Shown here: positions 12,364 through 24,690 of the stretch, in pieces
How the letters are laid out: each line of letters starts with the position of its first letter
Position numbering within the stretch: position 1 is the stretch's first letter
Translations under genes and position numbers: made by a program
Assembly (NCBI GenBank): GCA_026545765.1
Contig: CM048843.1
Span: forward strand, 20,519,646 to 20,583,645
Direction of reading: 5' to 3'
DNA from: Plantago major
Taxonomy: Eukaryota; Streptophyta; Magnoliopsida; Lamiales; Plantaginaceae
DNA: 64,000 bases
Notes under the pieces: model-generated
What the model saw: the letters and a program-made list of their open reading frames with translations, nothing else
What the model was told of the DNA's origin: nothing
The model's database searches: none

Positions 12364-13986
12364 ATGGATCTTTCTTCTCCAGAATTTGATTTACCCGAAG
12401 AACTCATCCAGCGAATACAATATCTCTTGGGTCCAACTCACACCTCGATTACCCAGAAGCTTAATACAGAACAATTGAAAGAGGCTGCTCGAACCTGCAT
12501 ATTGTCCAAATCATGGTACTCTGCTTGGTCCAACCGACCGAACCTTATTCTCAAGCATCGCCTTAATTTCTCCCTGGAATCCGTACAAGGTACAAGGAGA
12601 ATTTGGGCATGAAACTACAGAGCCTTGAGCTCCGCTTGAAATACGGCGAGATAAAGGGGACCCATAAGACACTAGCCGATAAACTGATTGTAGAATCTCT
12701 GAGTTTGGGGTTGAACGAGCTTCATGTGACAAATTTTAACCGCCCGGATTATCTCAAAATGCGGTTACCTCGTAGAGAATATATGTTACCTGCGCAAGTG
12801 TTTGAAACAACAACCTTGACCAAACTATTTGCTCGCCACTGCCTCATCGATAGTGCCAGAGGAGGAAGAGTACTCTGTTCTCGACTTATCTCTTTAAATT
12901 TGCGCGGATCTTTTATAGATCCGGACGTACTGGCGGATATTCTCTTAGTATGCGGCCCTTCAATTCAAAACTTAGTATTGGACATAAGCTTTTCACCATG
13001 TCTAATAGTTTGACTCCATTGCGGAACCTCGTTCATCTTGATGTCTGTCATCCGTCTAAAAAAGATAGAGTATTTATTTTAGGGATGCGCCCGCCGCCCC
13101 CCAATTTTGTAACATGACTACATTGCGGCTGGAACAAGTGACCTTTGATGAAGATTTCTTTTTCACTCAATTCTCTCGTCTATTTCCTTCCGTGGAGAAT
13201 TTAACACTCACTCACTCCACGGGTTATAAAGAAATGAGGATTTCAAGCAGATCAGTCAACTACTTAGAATTGGATCAGGGACATGATTTCAAGAAAGCGC
13301 GACTTGAGGTTCCCAATATTCGAAAGTTGATACTCAAGGTGAACTGTATCCCTTCCCTGTCACTCATTAGTAGTAGTAGCGGATCATCAAAGGAATGGGA
13401 GTCTCATGTACAGTGGAAGTGTGGCATTCGGTGTAAAGTTGAGGGTGCTCAGTTTCCTGAGTTGAGAAATCTTCTGACTGAATTAAGCGAATCCAATATA
13501 TCTCTACATTTTAAGATCTACAGTTTTCGTGTTGGTTTGGAGGGAGATCTGCTGCCTTGTTTCCCCACACCGGTACCTCTTGTGGAGAATTTGAAGGTAT
13601 CTGTAACTTCATCATTATTTAAGGATGGTACTACTCTTTTAGGTGGTTTATTTAAAATTTGCCGTCCTAGATTCATGACTCTAAACAAGTACTATGCGGA
13701 CCTGTATAAACGTGACATCCCTATGTTGCTGAAGCTCATTTATGATACATCGTCTCTGCATAAAACTGACAAGTATAACCAAGAAACCGAGCAAATGGAC
13801 CTCATCAACCCTCACATGTATGGTCTTAAGGAAGTCAATCTGGAACTCTTGATAACAATCTCAAGGTGTGGAGCACCATTACATTGGGAAATTCAATCGC
13901 CGCTTCATTTATTCAAGATATTATACACCAGATCCGCTTCCATTTTATATGGAGAGGTGTTGGAGAACCAGAACCATCTCTGCTAG
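12364..13986 (+). pseudogene. F-box/LRR (FBD-like) gene, frameshifted
   Basis: The first frame (12364-12612) starts with an F-box: DLPEELIQRIQYLL, then KEAARTCILSKSWYSAWSNR. This is the pattern of plant F-box/LRR/FBD proteins, which act as substrate adaptors of SCF ubiquitin ligases. The reading frame then changes near 12580, again near 13000 and again near 13110. Leucine-rich segments continue in each frame: LQSLELRLKYG, SRLISLNLRGSFIDPDVL, LTPLRNLVHLDV, FPSVENLTLTHS. The last frame (13114-13986, 290 codons) ends at TAG. No GT-AG introns of usable length explain the three shifts, so I call it a pseudogene. The alternative is assembly errors, which is less likely with three separate breaks. 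Confidence 0.82.
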
Positions 13987-15074
13987 CTGTGATCCGGTGA
14001 TCATGAATTCACTTCTGCTGCTGCTGGTTGTTCCTTTTACACTCAATTCAGAGTATCTCACTTTTGCGTATTCGGTTGAGACTTTTCTTTCTTCTGCTAA
14101 TGTTTCTCTATGAATAAAAAGATGAGCATATTTGTTTCTTTAAGGGAAAAGTAGTAATTTTTTGGTTCAATTCATTGAAATGTTTCATTATTAGTTCTCT
14201 TATGACTGATTGCACTTGACCATTTCGTATTTTTTGTTTTACTAGTACAAATTAAGAGTCATATTTTTTAATTACGACTCATATTTTATAAGAGTCATAA
14301 ATTTTGGGTCGTTTTTTTTCTCTGTGCAAATTAGGAGTGGCATTATGAAATTTACAACTTTCTGTAAGAGTCGTAAATGACCCTAATGGTTTTTTTGTTA
14401 AAAAAAAGGGAAAGCATCTCCCCTAACCCTAAACCCCAACTATATTCCCATTTCAAAATTATAAAACCAACTTTGTATCCCCAGATTCATTGAAGCATAA
14501 AACTAATCAAGCTGCTAATAACAAAACAATTCCCAAATCTTGCTCAAATAATGAATCAAATAGTTTCCTACTAGTAATACTGAAATTCAACAATGAAATT
14601 TGGCCTTCTTACAACAAGCCTGATCACCTCAACTCTGATAACCAATCATTTTACGAGTTTCGATCAAGTCATCGACTAAATTCGGTAGCAGTTAATCCAA
14701 GTACAAAGCGCAAAAATATGGTATAAATTCCTTCAGGTTGCACATTTCACCAGCAGCTTTGATTAAGTCTTTTTTATCAATCTCTTCTTCTTCAACGAGC
14801 AGGAACAGATTCTGCTCCAACCAGGCACCAAAAGTCAAACAAAAATACAACGAAAGTTAATTAGTTAACAAATCGCAAATCCATTTCGTTCGTGCACAAC
14901 TTGCTGCTTGTAACTAAGCTGATAGGCAGACCATAGCAAGGCTAGCTAACTGATCATTGTTCTAGAATACACTGGAATGTAATAAAAAAGAAAAGATTCC
15001 TATACTTTAAGACTTGTGTAGCCAAATTCAGATGGACATTCCAGATAATCGGAAAAGGTTTTGCTGGTTATGTG
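13987..15074. other. No gene; 3' flank of the F-box pseudogene
   Basis: AT-rich sequence. It has repeated GAGTCATA/TATGACTC-like words around 14255-14390 that may be a decayed MITE, but I could not find clear ends. Confidence 0.5.
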
Positions 15075-15574
15075 TGTTAGAAAAAGATAATTTGCAATTA
15101 TCTCAAATCTTCCAGAATGTTTAAGCGGCAAAATGGATGTGGTATGTAAGCCATGACATAAGCAAAATTGCTTACACAATGAGAAAGTCATTCATGCAAG
15201 AAACTTCAAGAATATTGGTGAAGAATCAAACAAGCAGCTGAATCATCAAGCTAATGGCGGTGGATTATCTTGTGGATCATATTGAAGTACTTCATGTTCA
15301 AGTAATTGAGATAGCAGGCAATATGAGCCTATAAATAGGCCTAAATTCATTTAGATAATGTAATTCCGAATATCCGATGTATTAGAGCACATATAGGAAT
15401 TCCGGGATAATACGTAGCCATCGTGCCAATGCTCCCGTCCCGTACTAGATGAGCTTGTATAACCTCCATCCACAAAAATGTATCCTCTTCCACTCAATTC
15501 AAAATATCCAATGAAATATACATCCTTCCGTGCACTCGACGTTATTCATTCATTCTCTTATCAAAAATTTAACA
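15075..15574 (+). mobile_element. Solo LTR, 500 bp
   Basis: It begins TGTTAGAAAAAG and ends AAAAATTTAACA, so it has TG...CA ends with short inverted TGTTA/TAACA termini. ATGTG flanks it on both sides (15070-15074 and 15575-15579), a perfect 5-bp target duplication. A promoter-like CTATAAATAGG lies near 15331, about mid-LTR, as in active LTRs. No internal region or second LTR is present, so it most likely arose by LTR-LTR recombination. The superfamily cannot be told from an LTR alone. Confidence 0.88.
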
Positions 15575-16376
15575 ATGTGATCATAACAAGAGGCTGAAAG
15601 GGGGTGACAAACTATGAATTCCATTGAAGAATTACAGAAACCACACTGTAAGTGAGGTTGAAGAAGAAGAATGCAACAAATCATAAAAGAAGAATGAATG
15701 ATACAGGGAGAAGGGAATCAACTGCATTAAGTACTAGTGCAACTTAACCGCTTCTAACTACTTCAACTAATTAACCGCCACTGTACTACATCCTTGTGAA
15801 GCAATACGTACAAGTCACGAAACTACTTAACATAAAAACGTAATGATAGGGAAACGCCGTTTCTAATGCTTTATCAAAACAGCTTCCAGAAAAGAATCAA
15901 GAACTGGAGTTCATTCCTCAATTGTCTTCTTCATTGTACGGATATGGATTCTTGACAGGCTATGTGATCAAAACAAGAGGCTGAAAAGGGGTGACAAACT
16001 ATCTACATAGTAAACTTCCCAACAAATATCATACTTCAAAGGACAGAGGCTGTTCAAATGCCAACATAATGTAATACACCATGACCACAGAGGCTATGAG
16101 GAACAGAAAGACCCAGAAGCTAACTGAGGTATGTATAACCAGTAACTTAAGCTAAAAACAAAATTCTTTTCTCCCCAAGATTTCAGGTAGTTTACCAGCA
16201 TTCCAGGTAGCTCAGGGTCAATCACAAAATTAGCATTTTATGAGCAACTCCCAAGTAAGAAAGGAATTCTTACTTTATACTTTATAATGCAACTAAATGT
16301 CAGGCATAACATATTTAGCGCACATCCCATACCTGTCAAATGTGCCACTGCAAGATGGTCTTTCCACAGGCTGTAT
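15575..16376. other. No gene; contains a 40-bp direct repeat
   Basis: A segment at 15576-15615 recurs at about 15961-16000 with two differences (core CAAGAGGCTGAAA). No coding signal seen. Confidence 0.5.
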
Positions 16377-16840
16377 GTGGTTTTTCTATAATTTGAACCA
16401 AAAAAAATAAAGGAATTATAAGTTCAATAGAAAAGGTAAAAGAAGAAAAAATAAACAAAAAAGGTCAGGCCAGACAACAAAAAGAAATTATTATTACCTG
16501 TGGTACAAATCCATGAGTGTTGGTACCAGATACTGTTTTCCTCTGAGAGTTTTCAACACATACACGCCCTGTCTGGGATTTTTCTCAAATTTGAACCTAA
16601 AAACTAGGGAAAGGTAAAAGAAGAAAAAAATCAGGCTAGACAACAAAAAGAAATTATTATACCTGTTGTACAAATCCACGAGTACTGGTACCAGATGGTG
16701 TTTTCCTCTAAGATTTTTCAACACATAGTTTTTCTATAATTTCAACCTAAAACAAAGGAATTATGAGTTGAATAGAAAAGGGAAAAAGGAAAAAAAAGGA
16801 TCAGGCCGGATAATAAAAGGAAACTATACATACCTTAGCC
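16377..16840 (-). repeat. Three tandem copies of an intron-exon unit
   Basis: The segments starting near 16377, 16577 and 16727 share a TTTTTCTATAATTT.AACC word and an AGGAATTAT segment or its remnant. They also share an A-rich tract. The first two also hold a near-identical exon-like block on the minus strand. In both, the block codes for L(K/K)(T/N)LRGK..LVP.L.DLY.R and is followed by a CAG|GTA donor. I infer a local duplication of one small exon plus intron in a minus-strand gene that I do not recognise. Confidence 0.6.
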
Positions 16841-16885
16841 TTGGCTTTGACATCTAAAAGTAAATAAATAGATAAACTTGCCTGC

Positions 16886-17117
16886 GATGCAGAGCAAGCA
16901 CAGCTGAAATTTCAAGAATATATCGATGTGCTTGGACCTGATGTATCTTTTCCATTTTAAATATCTTTGTCGCACCAATAACATGGTCTTCTCCTTTGCA
17001 AATATTTTCATAACCTTCATAGTTTCTCCCAGAACCATCAGTTTCACTTGATATCTGATCTACCGTGCACATTGAGGCAAAATTTACAAATTCTGTAACT
17101 AAGTAAGTTGCAGCCAT
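16886..17117 (-). CDS. Unidentified minus-strand exon-like frame
   Basis: An open stretch begins with MAATYLVTEFVNFASMC and continues about 80 residues to ALHRRQ. An AG|GCAAGT site, the form used by GC-AG introns, closes it. Further toward lower coordinates lie an ATGTCAAAG block with a strong AAG|GTATGT donor and the duplicated blocks at 16377-16735. Together these look like parts of one minus-strand gene. I do not recognise the protein, and the joins are not proven. Confidence 0.35.
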
Positions 17118-18451
17118 TGAGGCTTCCGGGTATCATTTTGAAAGAACATAACTCTTCAAAATAAACAAGTATCTGCATTGATTTTTATATATTAAACGAA
17201 TGCAAAAAAATATAGGTAATTATGAAAACAATGGATAAATAAATACTCCACCTGTTTCACTAAAAGTGCAACTATTGTGTTGGACACAATTTTTAAGGAA
17301 AAAACATAAAGGTACATGTGGTTCAAAATGAGTATAAGATATTAGTTGAGTGACAAAATATATGTGGGCGTATTTAAAAAGTAGTGATTAAGTACATGTG
17401 GTCTAAAAGTAGTTTCCAAAAATGGAATTGTGCTCAAAGCTATCAAAACCTTGGCAACAATGTCTCAAAGCTATTGGCAGTAGCACCTCCATCTGCACAT
17501 GAAATGGTCCAGCCTTTTTTTCTTCACACACCTCGAAATATTTGATGCAAAACCATGCGGCATTTTGACATTCTTTAAAATTTCACAAAACAACTCTTTC
17601 TCTTTTGCCCATTTTAAAACTTGCAGCTGGCAGATACTCCTTTTCAAAATCGACAGTTATTGACTAAACCCACAGGTAATGATGGAAATTTGTAAACCTC
17701 GTCATATAACTTATGGCTATAAACCTTGTGATAGGAATGATGACTCATACACAGAATGTGGAGTGAATGTGGGGTGGTGTATCAATGGAATAATGTGATG
17801 CATTCAAGTACAAAGTCATGATCGGACTAATTAATTGGCAACTAATGATATACTTTCGGTCCGGATCGGACTAAGATGTTTGCTTCAGCTCAGTACACTT
17901 GGTCTTTTGGTGGTGAGACGTCTGACCCATAGGTCTTGCGATCCGAAGTTAGTCTTTTCTCTGTCAATACTTGCACTGAGAGAGCTGTACAAGTGGTGAG
18001 GTAGGTCGGATAGTGTGTCCGCACCTATTCCTGCTTTGAACCAAAGTCTGGATGCTCTCGTGAGTGAGGGTCGGACCACCTGGTCGAGCCTCTCAGTGAG
18101 TATAGACTAATTCGTCTTGGAATTCGTCTCTAGAACGTCTTAAACGGATTGGACATTGTTCCGTATCAACAGAACGTCTATTTTGCGGGGGCTTATTAAG
18201 GAAATTGATTAGCATTGGTTTATTTCTTTCCATTCTTAAAAGATTTATTTATTTATTTGTGTATGGCATAAACTTGGAGACTAATTCTCTACGTGTATAA
18301 TAACATGGCCTTGCCATAGAAATAAATCAATCAACTTTCCACCAATTCTTTTCTCTAATAGCACGCACCGCGAATCCACATCTCGCCCACTCAACGATAA
18401 TACATATACAAGAAACACCTCGCGCGAACTTCTAAAAATCAGTGTATAATA
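17118..18451. other. No supportable gene
   Basis: The longest frame (17885-18079, minus) resembles no family I know. A Stowaway-like TACTCCACCTGTTTCACTAA word occurs near 17246, but I found no matching right end. Confidence 0.5.
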
Positions 18452-21400
18452 TCACATATCCCCTAGAACTTCAGTAAATTCTAAGTCTTTTGATATGCAT
18501 AGATATGGAAAGTCATGTGTAATATCTATGTCGTGCGAACAACTTCTATTGAAGAACCAATCCCCAAAAGCCTTTGCGATTGTCTGCAAATCAAATAACA
18601 TTAATTAGAAGTTTATTGTCTATACATTGAAACTGGCGAAAGAAAAATCTTGTGTGCACATAATTAAATACTACCTTATTGTTCACAGTAGGTGAGTATG
18701 CCCATCTGTTGTTGAAGATAATGTGATCATGGACTAGGCAAGCATCAATAATCATTCCTAGTGATGAACAGTCACGTTTCGGCATGGTCTGTTTGAATGT
18801 TGTACCAAATTCTGCAGTTGAAATTTGAACTTTTGTATTATAGTACTATCTTTTACAGGAAAGCTGGCAATTGAAGTCCATCAACTATACTGAGGTTGAG
18901 TTCCGCTGCACATTTTTGTTTCAGTTACTTACCTTGAATAGATTTTACTTGAGCAGGTGAGCAAGGCTTCAAGCCCAAGGTGCAGCTTGGCCAGTCGGGA
19001 TCCACTGGTTGTACATGATGTTGAAGCTGAAATCAAGTAATGAAAGTCTTGTTAAGTACGCGACCTTAAAATTTCACCTTTTTATGACTTATGTGAATTG
19101 GTGTGGAGGTTGCTTGCGTACTTGGTACTGATCGAAGGCTGAGTTCACTAAAAAGACCGGTGTCTTGATATCCCCAATGAAATTTTCAGGAAATATGCAC
19201 TGCGAATTTTTGTTATCAGTAATGAAAAAGGATAATGTAGTATACTTATCAGTTCTAGATGAATGCTCGCACCAGTTTCTGGTCCATCTTTGAAGTGCAG
19301 GATTTCGAAAGTATTCCATTCATTCCCTACAAGCAAGTAGTTGAGAAATAAGATATCAAACTCTAATAGTATGAGGATTTGGAAGTTGTAAATAACTTTT
19401 GCAGATGAAACAATTGTTGTTATTACATGAAACTCGACAATAGTTTCAAACGGATACTCTCTTCTTCCAAAAGCATTAGCTAGATCCTTTCTGTTGAAAT
19501 AAGTTGAAGGCATAAGTAACTGATGTACGTGATTAATAATAATTCGATTTGTAAAGTACTATACGCATGGATGAAGAAACCACTATCTGCAATGCACTTG
19601 ACATTAGGGACTTCTGTAATCAGTTCACGAAAGTTATCACACTGGAGCAATGTCGCCAATCCACCTGCTGAGTTACCAGCCAAGATAGCCTAAAGTATCA
19701 AATCAATTACACAAATCATGAACGGCAAGCTTCATTCAATTTTATTAATATGACAATCAATCAGTGCTGTTGAAATATCTTCCCACGCATACATTTTTCG
19801 CGTTCTTTAATCCTTTCCACATCAAATCCTCTACCGTGGCATTGAAAATCCTGGCACCTCTGCGATGAAGGTTATACTTCTGAAAATATTTTAATTACAT
19901 AAACCTAAGCTTGTTAGTATTGACTATAGATGTAATATGAATAGTTTTGATTAAAGTTCATGACAATACTTTAGAATTATAATTAAGAATGACTTACAGA
20001 ATCAACTTCGTCAACATTTCCTGAGAAAGATGCACCGTCGCAATATCTAACCAAAACTCTGTTCCAGTTGTAGAAATCTAGAATGAATCGCATGTGAATG
20101 AGCTTGCTAACTTACATGATCATACGTAGTTGTAAATTGACTTTGTTCATACATAATTTTTCTTCATGGACTAGTTGTAGGAACTATAAATTATTACCTG
20201 GATTAATAGTCTGGTTGCTAGATAGTATACCAGTCCAAAATGAAATTTGGTTAGGTAGCAATGTGGAGGATCCAAGACTGGTTTTGGTTCTGTAATGGCA
20301 ATCTTCTTCTGCCTTGCACCATCCACCGCCCTAATTCAAACTCAAAATGTTCGAGTGTAAAGTAATATTGTTGGTACGCTTACTAAGGGTATGGATTATA
20401 CACTTGAGCTAAGTGAGGCTAAAGACACACCCCATCCCTTCATTTTTCCCCCATATATACGGTATATTTTGTCAAAATAATCACATTTAAGTTTCATCTT
20501 TTAATATGTATGATACTTAAATTTCACTTTTATGAAGTATATTTGAACTCTTGATTTGTAAAAAAACAAAATTTATGGAGATGGTGTGTGATTTTTTTGG
20601 TATTAGTGTAAAGTTTCAATTGAATTTGTATCGTTTATAATTAATCACACGTAATTTTGATTCCTGGCTCCGTCCCTAAGTATATATGTAACTTTCGATG
20701 ATACTGAAGAACATTGTGAATGTGAAGGAAGAAGGTTAATGCGGGGATTGAAAAGAAGAGTCAAAAGTCTCGATTAGTGGATACACTAGGAAAAAAAAAA
20801 GACGATGAAAAGTTAGAGATTCGGGCGGAGGTCGGTTTTACCCTAGTAGGCAGATGATGTGGTGAGGAGAAGTCCCTCGTTTGGTGATGGTAGCAGTTAA
20901 TGAAACCATTAGAAAGTTTTAAAAGATGTTTATACCCATTTAAAGGCAGCAACTAAGAAAAAGATCAAAATATTATTTCTTTGGAATGATTGCGTTGGGG
21001 AGAAAATGTTTGTGACCTTTATTTTCGTGCATTGTCGCGTCAAGCAACAAATGTGGCGGAAATAAGCCACATTTAACCCAATAATTTTCCTAATTACTTA
21101 TTCTATATGTAGCAGATTTAATTGGTCACGTATTAACCTTCTTCCTTCATTGCATTGTGATTACCTCAAGGTGGACAATCCAGTTACTGGCTGCATCTCC
21201 AACTCCTGCGTCAAGGTAATAGGCAGGCGGGCTTCCATCCAAGCAAACTAGGAAAATAATATCATGAGATATATGTCAAAATCTAATTAATTTCAAAATT
21301 TACTATCTACCATCATTTATTTTATGAACGTGCTCTTTTTACCTGCTCCTTTTACACTTTTTACCTGCTCCTTTTACAATGGCTTCGTAATTCAATGTAA

Positions 21401-21491
21401 TGTTGACGGTGTTTTGTCCAAATACATGAACATTCGACACAACAATCATAAATAACATAATTTTGAACAAGTGATCGGCTGTAGCCTCCAT
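18452..21491 (-). CDS. Pectin acetylesterase (PAE, carbohydrate esterase family 13), 12 exons
   Basis: This enzyme removes acetyl groups from pectin in the cell wall. The exons (minus strand, in order) are 21491-21365, 21247-21165, 20330-20198, 20077-19998, 19879-19793, 19689-19565, 19490-19427, 19326-19273, 19199-19122, 19026-18933, 18811-18675 and 18583-18452. All introns are GT-AG and all phases agree, giving 397 aa, the usual PAE length. Residues 8-25 are a hydrophobic signal peptide, so the product should be secreted. PAE hallmarks are [14 protein letters not shown] (exons 1-2), [30 protein letters not shown] and SCTSKMD. The likely catalytic triad is Ser177 in GNSAGG, Asp274 in NSAFDQY and His336 in DACLVHDH. 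The nucleophile motif is usually GCSAGG, so Asn replaces Cys before the serine. A CAG just before the ATG suggests a 5' UTR intron. The frame looks intact. Confidence 0.93.
20331..21164 (-). other. Long intron 2 of the pectin acetylesterase gene
   Basis: This 834-bp intron separates the exon ending WIVHLE from the exon starting GGGWC. I see no gene or complete transposon in it. Confidence 0.8.
21341..21378 (-). repeat. 22-bp tandem duplication carrying the exon-1 splice donor
   Basis: The plus-strand unit starts ACCTGCTCCTTTTACA and occurs at 21341 and again at 21363. Each copy contains GGAGCAG|GTAAAAAG on the minus strand, so two identical donor sites lie 22 bp apart. Only the one at 21365/21364 keeps the reading frame into exon 2. 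Confidence 0.85.
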
Positions 21492-23735
21492 TCTGCAATG
21501 TAAATATATAAAATTGTCGAAAAGAAACATTTATCTCAATATAACAGATTATATGTGGCCCTTAGATTTTACGAGGTACAAATATATCACCATAGTTTTG
21601 CCAAATTAAATGCAACAGTTTTTAATAAATGTCGTAAGTTGCTTCTATAATTTCTCCAAAAAAAATTTATGCACCACACCTATCTTCGATTAAAGCAGGG
21701 TAAATTATGCTATGTGCGAGATCAAAACACCTATTTGACACACAAAACGTGGGAATAACACTTTTGGGTGCCACCTGGGGACCCCACTTGGTTGTGTCTT
21801 TAGTGAGGCTCTTGCCCTAGCATATAACTAGTCCTTTTTATGTTTTATCATTTATTTTAATTTGTCACCTAAAATTCGTGTCAAATCTAATGTATAAAGT
21901 TTTTTAGGAGCGAGTAAACAACTACTATTAAATATACGATGCATAACTATATATAGAAATCATAAATTAGTATGAAATCAATAAATAGGCAATCTAAAGG
22001 ATGTTTGTAGGACGTGAGTTAATTGTTTTAGTGGTAGAATTCAATAATTAATAAAGATATGAGATATAATATATAAAAAAAATTGCATACACTTAATTGG
22101 AAGGATTAAATGGAATACATTCCTAATCAATTCTAACAGAATCAAAATTCATAGGAAACATTTTGCTAACCTTCACTAAGCAACAATGATGATTATCAAC
22201 TCAGCTGGGATGATGATGGTGAAGGTTGAGAAGTAGCATTCATGTGTGTTTTTTAGTTATTATATAAAAAAACTCGTACAAAAGTTGATCTACACCTCAT
22301 TAAATTAAGGTAACTGATCTTTAAGTAACATTATATTAAAAATAGTGGTGTGTTATTTTAATAGTTAATGAAAATTTCCCTATGTTTTCACAACAGATTT
22401 GTAATTAATGCAAAAAACGTATGAGAGAAAGAGTATTGCAATTCGACTATATTGATGGTATAAGTGGGATTTTATCTAACCAATATAAGTCCAAATGTAC
22501 AAGTCAAGAAAATAGGGCGAGTTATCCATGACTCAATGTCGATGTGAGGAGGTTTGGACCAACGTTAAATAAATTGATTTGTTTTCGAAAGTAAGATAAC
22601 TACGTCACCAAATTACATCATAAGACAAAACGCCAAAATAACAGTAGGAGGATGCTTGAAAAAAGGCATCACTTCTATACCTCCAACAATTTTGTAATTG
22701 TCGCCATGGATGATTGCGCGGTTACTAGGTCTTGGAATCCAAAGTAGCTTAATCTCCCATTACATTCTTAAAACCTCTTTGCACTCACAAAATAATGGGA
22801 GATTTAAATCTGCTGGTCATCAAAGTTGTCACTATTTGTTGTGGATTTGATTGAATGAATCAATTGTGGGATATTATGCGAGGGTTAACATGCCTCTGAA
22901 AGACATGCCTAGTATGATCTCGCTGCATGTTGGAGTTGTTGAGTGCTTGGAGAGTCGGTAATGGTGAGGGTACGTAATAATTTCATCGGATGTTGTTTTG
23001 GTTTTATAGCACCACCACCTGTGATGGAGATGGCAGCTAATTAACCACCATTTCTCCTAGGTTTTTGCTACATATTGTATCAGATCTGATCCGTTTGGAC
23101 GGATATCAGTAGAAATGGAGGAGGAAAAAGTCCATTTGTTATGCAATCCATTATGAGGGGGACCAGATTGCAGATTGATCCGCGCTGATATGGATAAATC
23201 TGCTGATATCGACGATCTATGAATTAAAAAAAAAAAACTATGTTTTGGTAATTCATTACTCAATGGAAATACCAAAATAATAACAACGAGCAATGTCGTC
23301 ATAAGTTTAGATATCCAAAATACACATGAAATGTAAATTTTAAAGTAAAAAATACCAAGGTATGTGATTCCAATATCTAATACACATCAATCACTAGTTC
23401 AAAACTTCAAATTACCAAACGGTGCAACTAGCAAAATATCATTCATAACTAATTACGAGTGTCTGTCGGCTTGGGAAGTGAAATGGAAATTTTGGGAATG
23501 ACTAAAGTGAACTAGGGCAACTCCTACTTGTCTCTTATACAAAATAACATATACTATATGCGTCCCAAAAAATTTCATACATTAAAGTTGACACGTAATT
23601 TTAGGTCAAAAGTTAAAGTAAATGATAAAATTTTAAAAGGTGGTAAAAAATGCAATGCAAAATGTGTATAAAAGTAAGATTGATTATTATTTGTTGCAAA
23701 AATGTACTGCAAAATGTGTTTGTGTTAAATACATA
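21492..23735. other. Intergenic, no gene seen
   Basis: This is the upstream region of the pectin acetylesterase gene. A partial Stowaway-like start (TATGCGTCCCAAAAAATTTC) lies near 23556 but has no clear partner end. Confidence 0.5.
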
Positions 23736-24008
23736 CTCCCTCCGTTCCAATAAGAGTTTCCTAGCTCCTTACTTTCTCTAATATTAAGGAGAATTAATAA
23801 AATATTAGTTTGTGTGGGGTATTATATTGGTAAAGTTGTAAGTGGATGATAAAGTAAGAGATAGATTGAATAAAATGATAATAAAGTAGGAAAGAGATAT
23901 AATAAAAAATTAGTTAGTGGAATAAAAACTTTCCATTTATAGGTTAGTAAGTTTCTAACGAAACGCCAAAAAAAGAAAGTTAGGAAGTTATTAATGGAAC
24001 GGAGGGAA
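23736..24008. mobile_element. Stowaway-type MITE
   Basis: The ends are CTCCCTCCGTTCCAATAAGA and its near-inverse TTATTAATGGAACGGAGGGA. TA flanks both sides (23734-23735 and 24009-24010). The inverted similarity continues inward (TTTCCTA.CTCCTTACTTTC against AAAGTTAGGAAG). The element is 273 bp and non-coding. Confidence 0.9.
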
Positions 24009-24118
24009 TACAAAATAACGAAAATTATATAAATATAACTTTAATGGTATAAGTGGAACAAATTTTCTTTTCTTTTTAATTAGAAGTAGTATATAACAAA
24101 AACTTGGGCGCCTGTAGC

Positions 24119-24682
24119 TAGGGGTGTATTTTGAACCGAACGAACCGAACAATTGGCTTAATGGACGTTCGTTCGTTCGATAAGTCATATGTTCGGTTCG
24201 TGTTCATGTTCGACGAACATCACAACCTTTTGTTCGTTTTCGATTCAATGACATTTCAAAAGGTTCGTGTTCGTTCGTTAACGCTCGATTGTTCGGTTCA
24301 TCAAAGACATAAAATCAAATATAATACAATAAAAATAAAAAAAACTTCTAACTAAAATGTCCTAAGACCGTTACATAAACAAAAAAAATCACAATAACAT
24401 TTCATAAATATTGTGGTTCACCTATTATGTATTGCATAATTATTTATAATTATATAAATATAATTACTAATAGTTATATAATATTAATATATAGTATAAT
24501 TATATTATATATTTAATTTGTTCGCGAACCGTTCGTGAACTACCGAACAATAATAAATATGTTCGAGTTCGGTTCATTATATACACGAATATGTTCGCGA
24601 ATTGTTCGGTTCGATTAAACTCGAACACGAACTGAGCGTTGATCGAAATTTTTTACGAACGTTCAGTTCATTTACACCCCTA
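24119..24682. mobile_element. Non-autonomous hAT-type element, copy 2, with perfect 8-bp target duplication
   Basis: The ends are TAGGGGTGTA and TACACCCCTA. CCTGTAGC flanks both sides (24111-24118 and 24683-24690). An 8-bp duplication is characteristic of hAT transposons. The interior is rich in GTTCG and CGAAC words and AT runs, as in copy 1 at 11554-12075. No transposase frame is present. Confidence 0.92.
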
Positions 24683-24690
24683 CCTGTAGC

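Noticed and set aside
16854-16890. A GC-AG intron joining the frame at 17117 to the ATGTCAAAG block
   Set aside because: The intron would be about 30 bp, too short for a plant intron. The AG|GCAAGT site may be used with a farther acceptor, but I cannot show it.
17246-17430. Possible third Stowaway MITE
   Set aside because: A left-end-like word is present but no inverted right end or second TA was found.
17885-18079. 64-codon minus-strand frame
   Set aside because: No splice partners, no recognisable domain, and expected by chance in this length of sequence.
19200-19260. A frameshift in exon 8 of the pectin acetylesterase gene
   Set aside because: An apparent break disappears when the donor CTG|GTGCGA (19273) is used. 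The frame then reads [10 protein letters not shown] into CIFPENF as the family requires.
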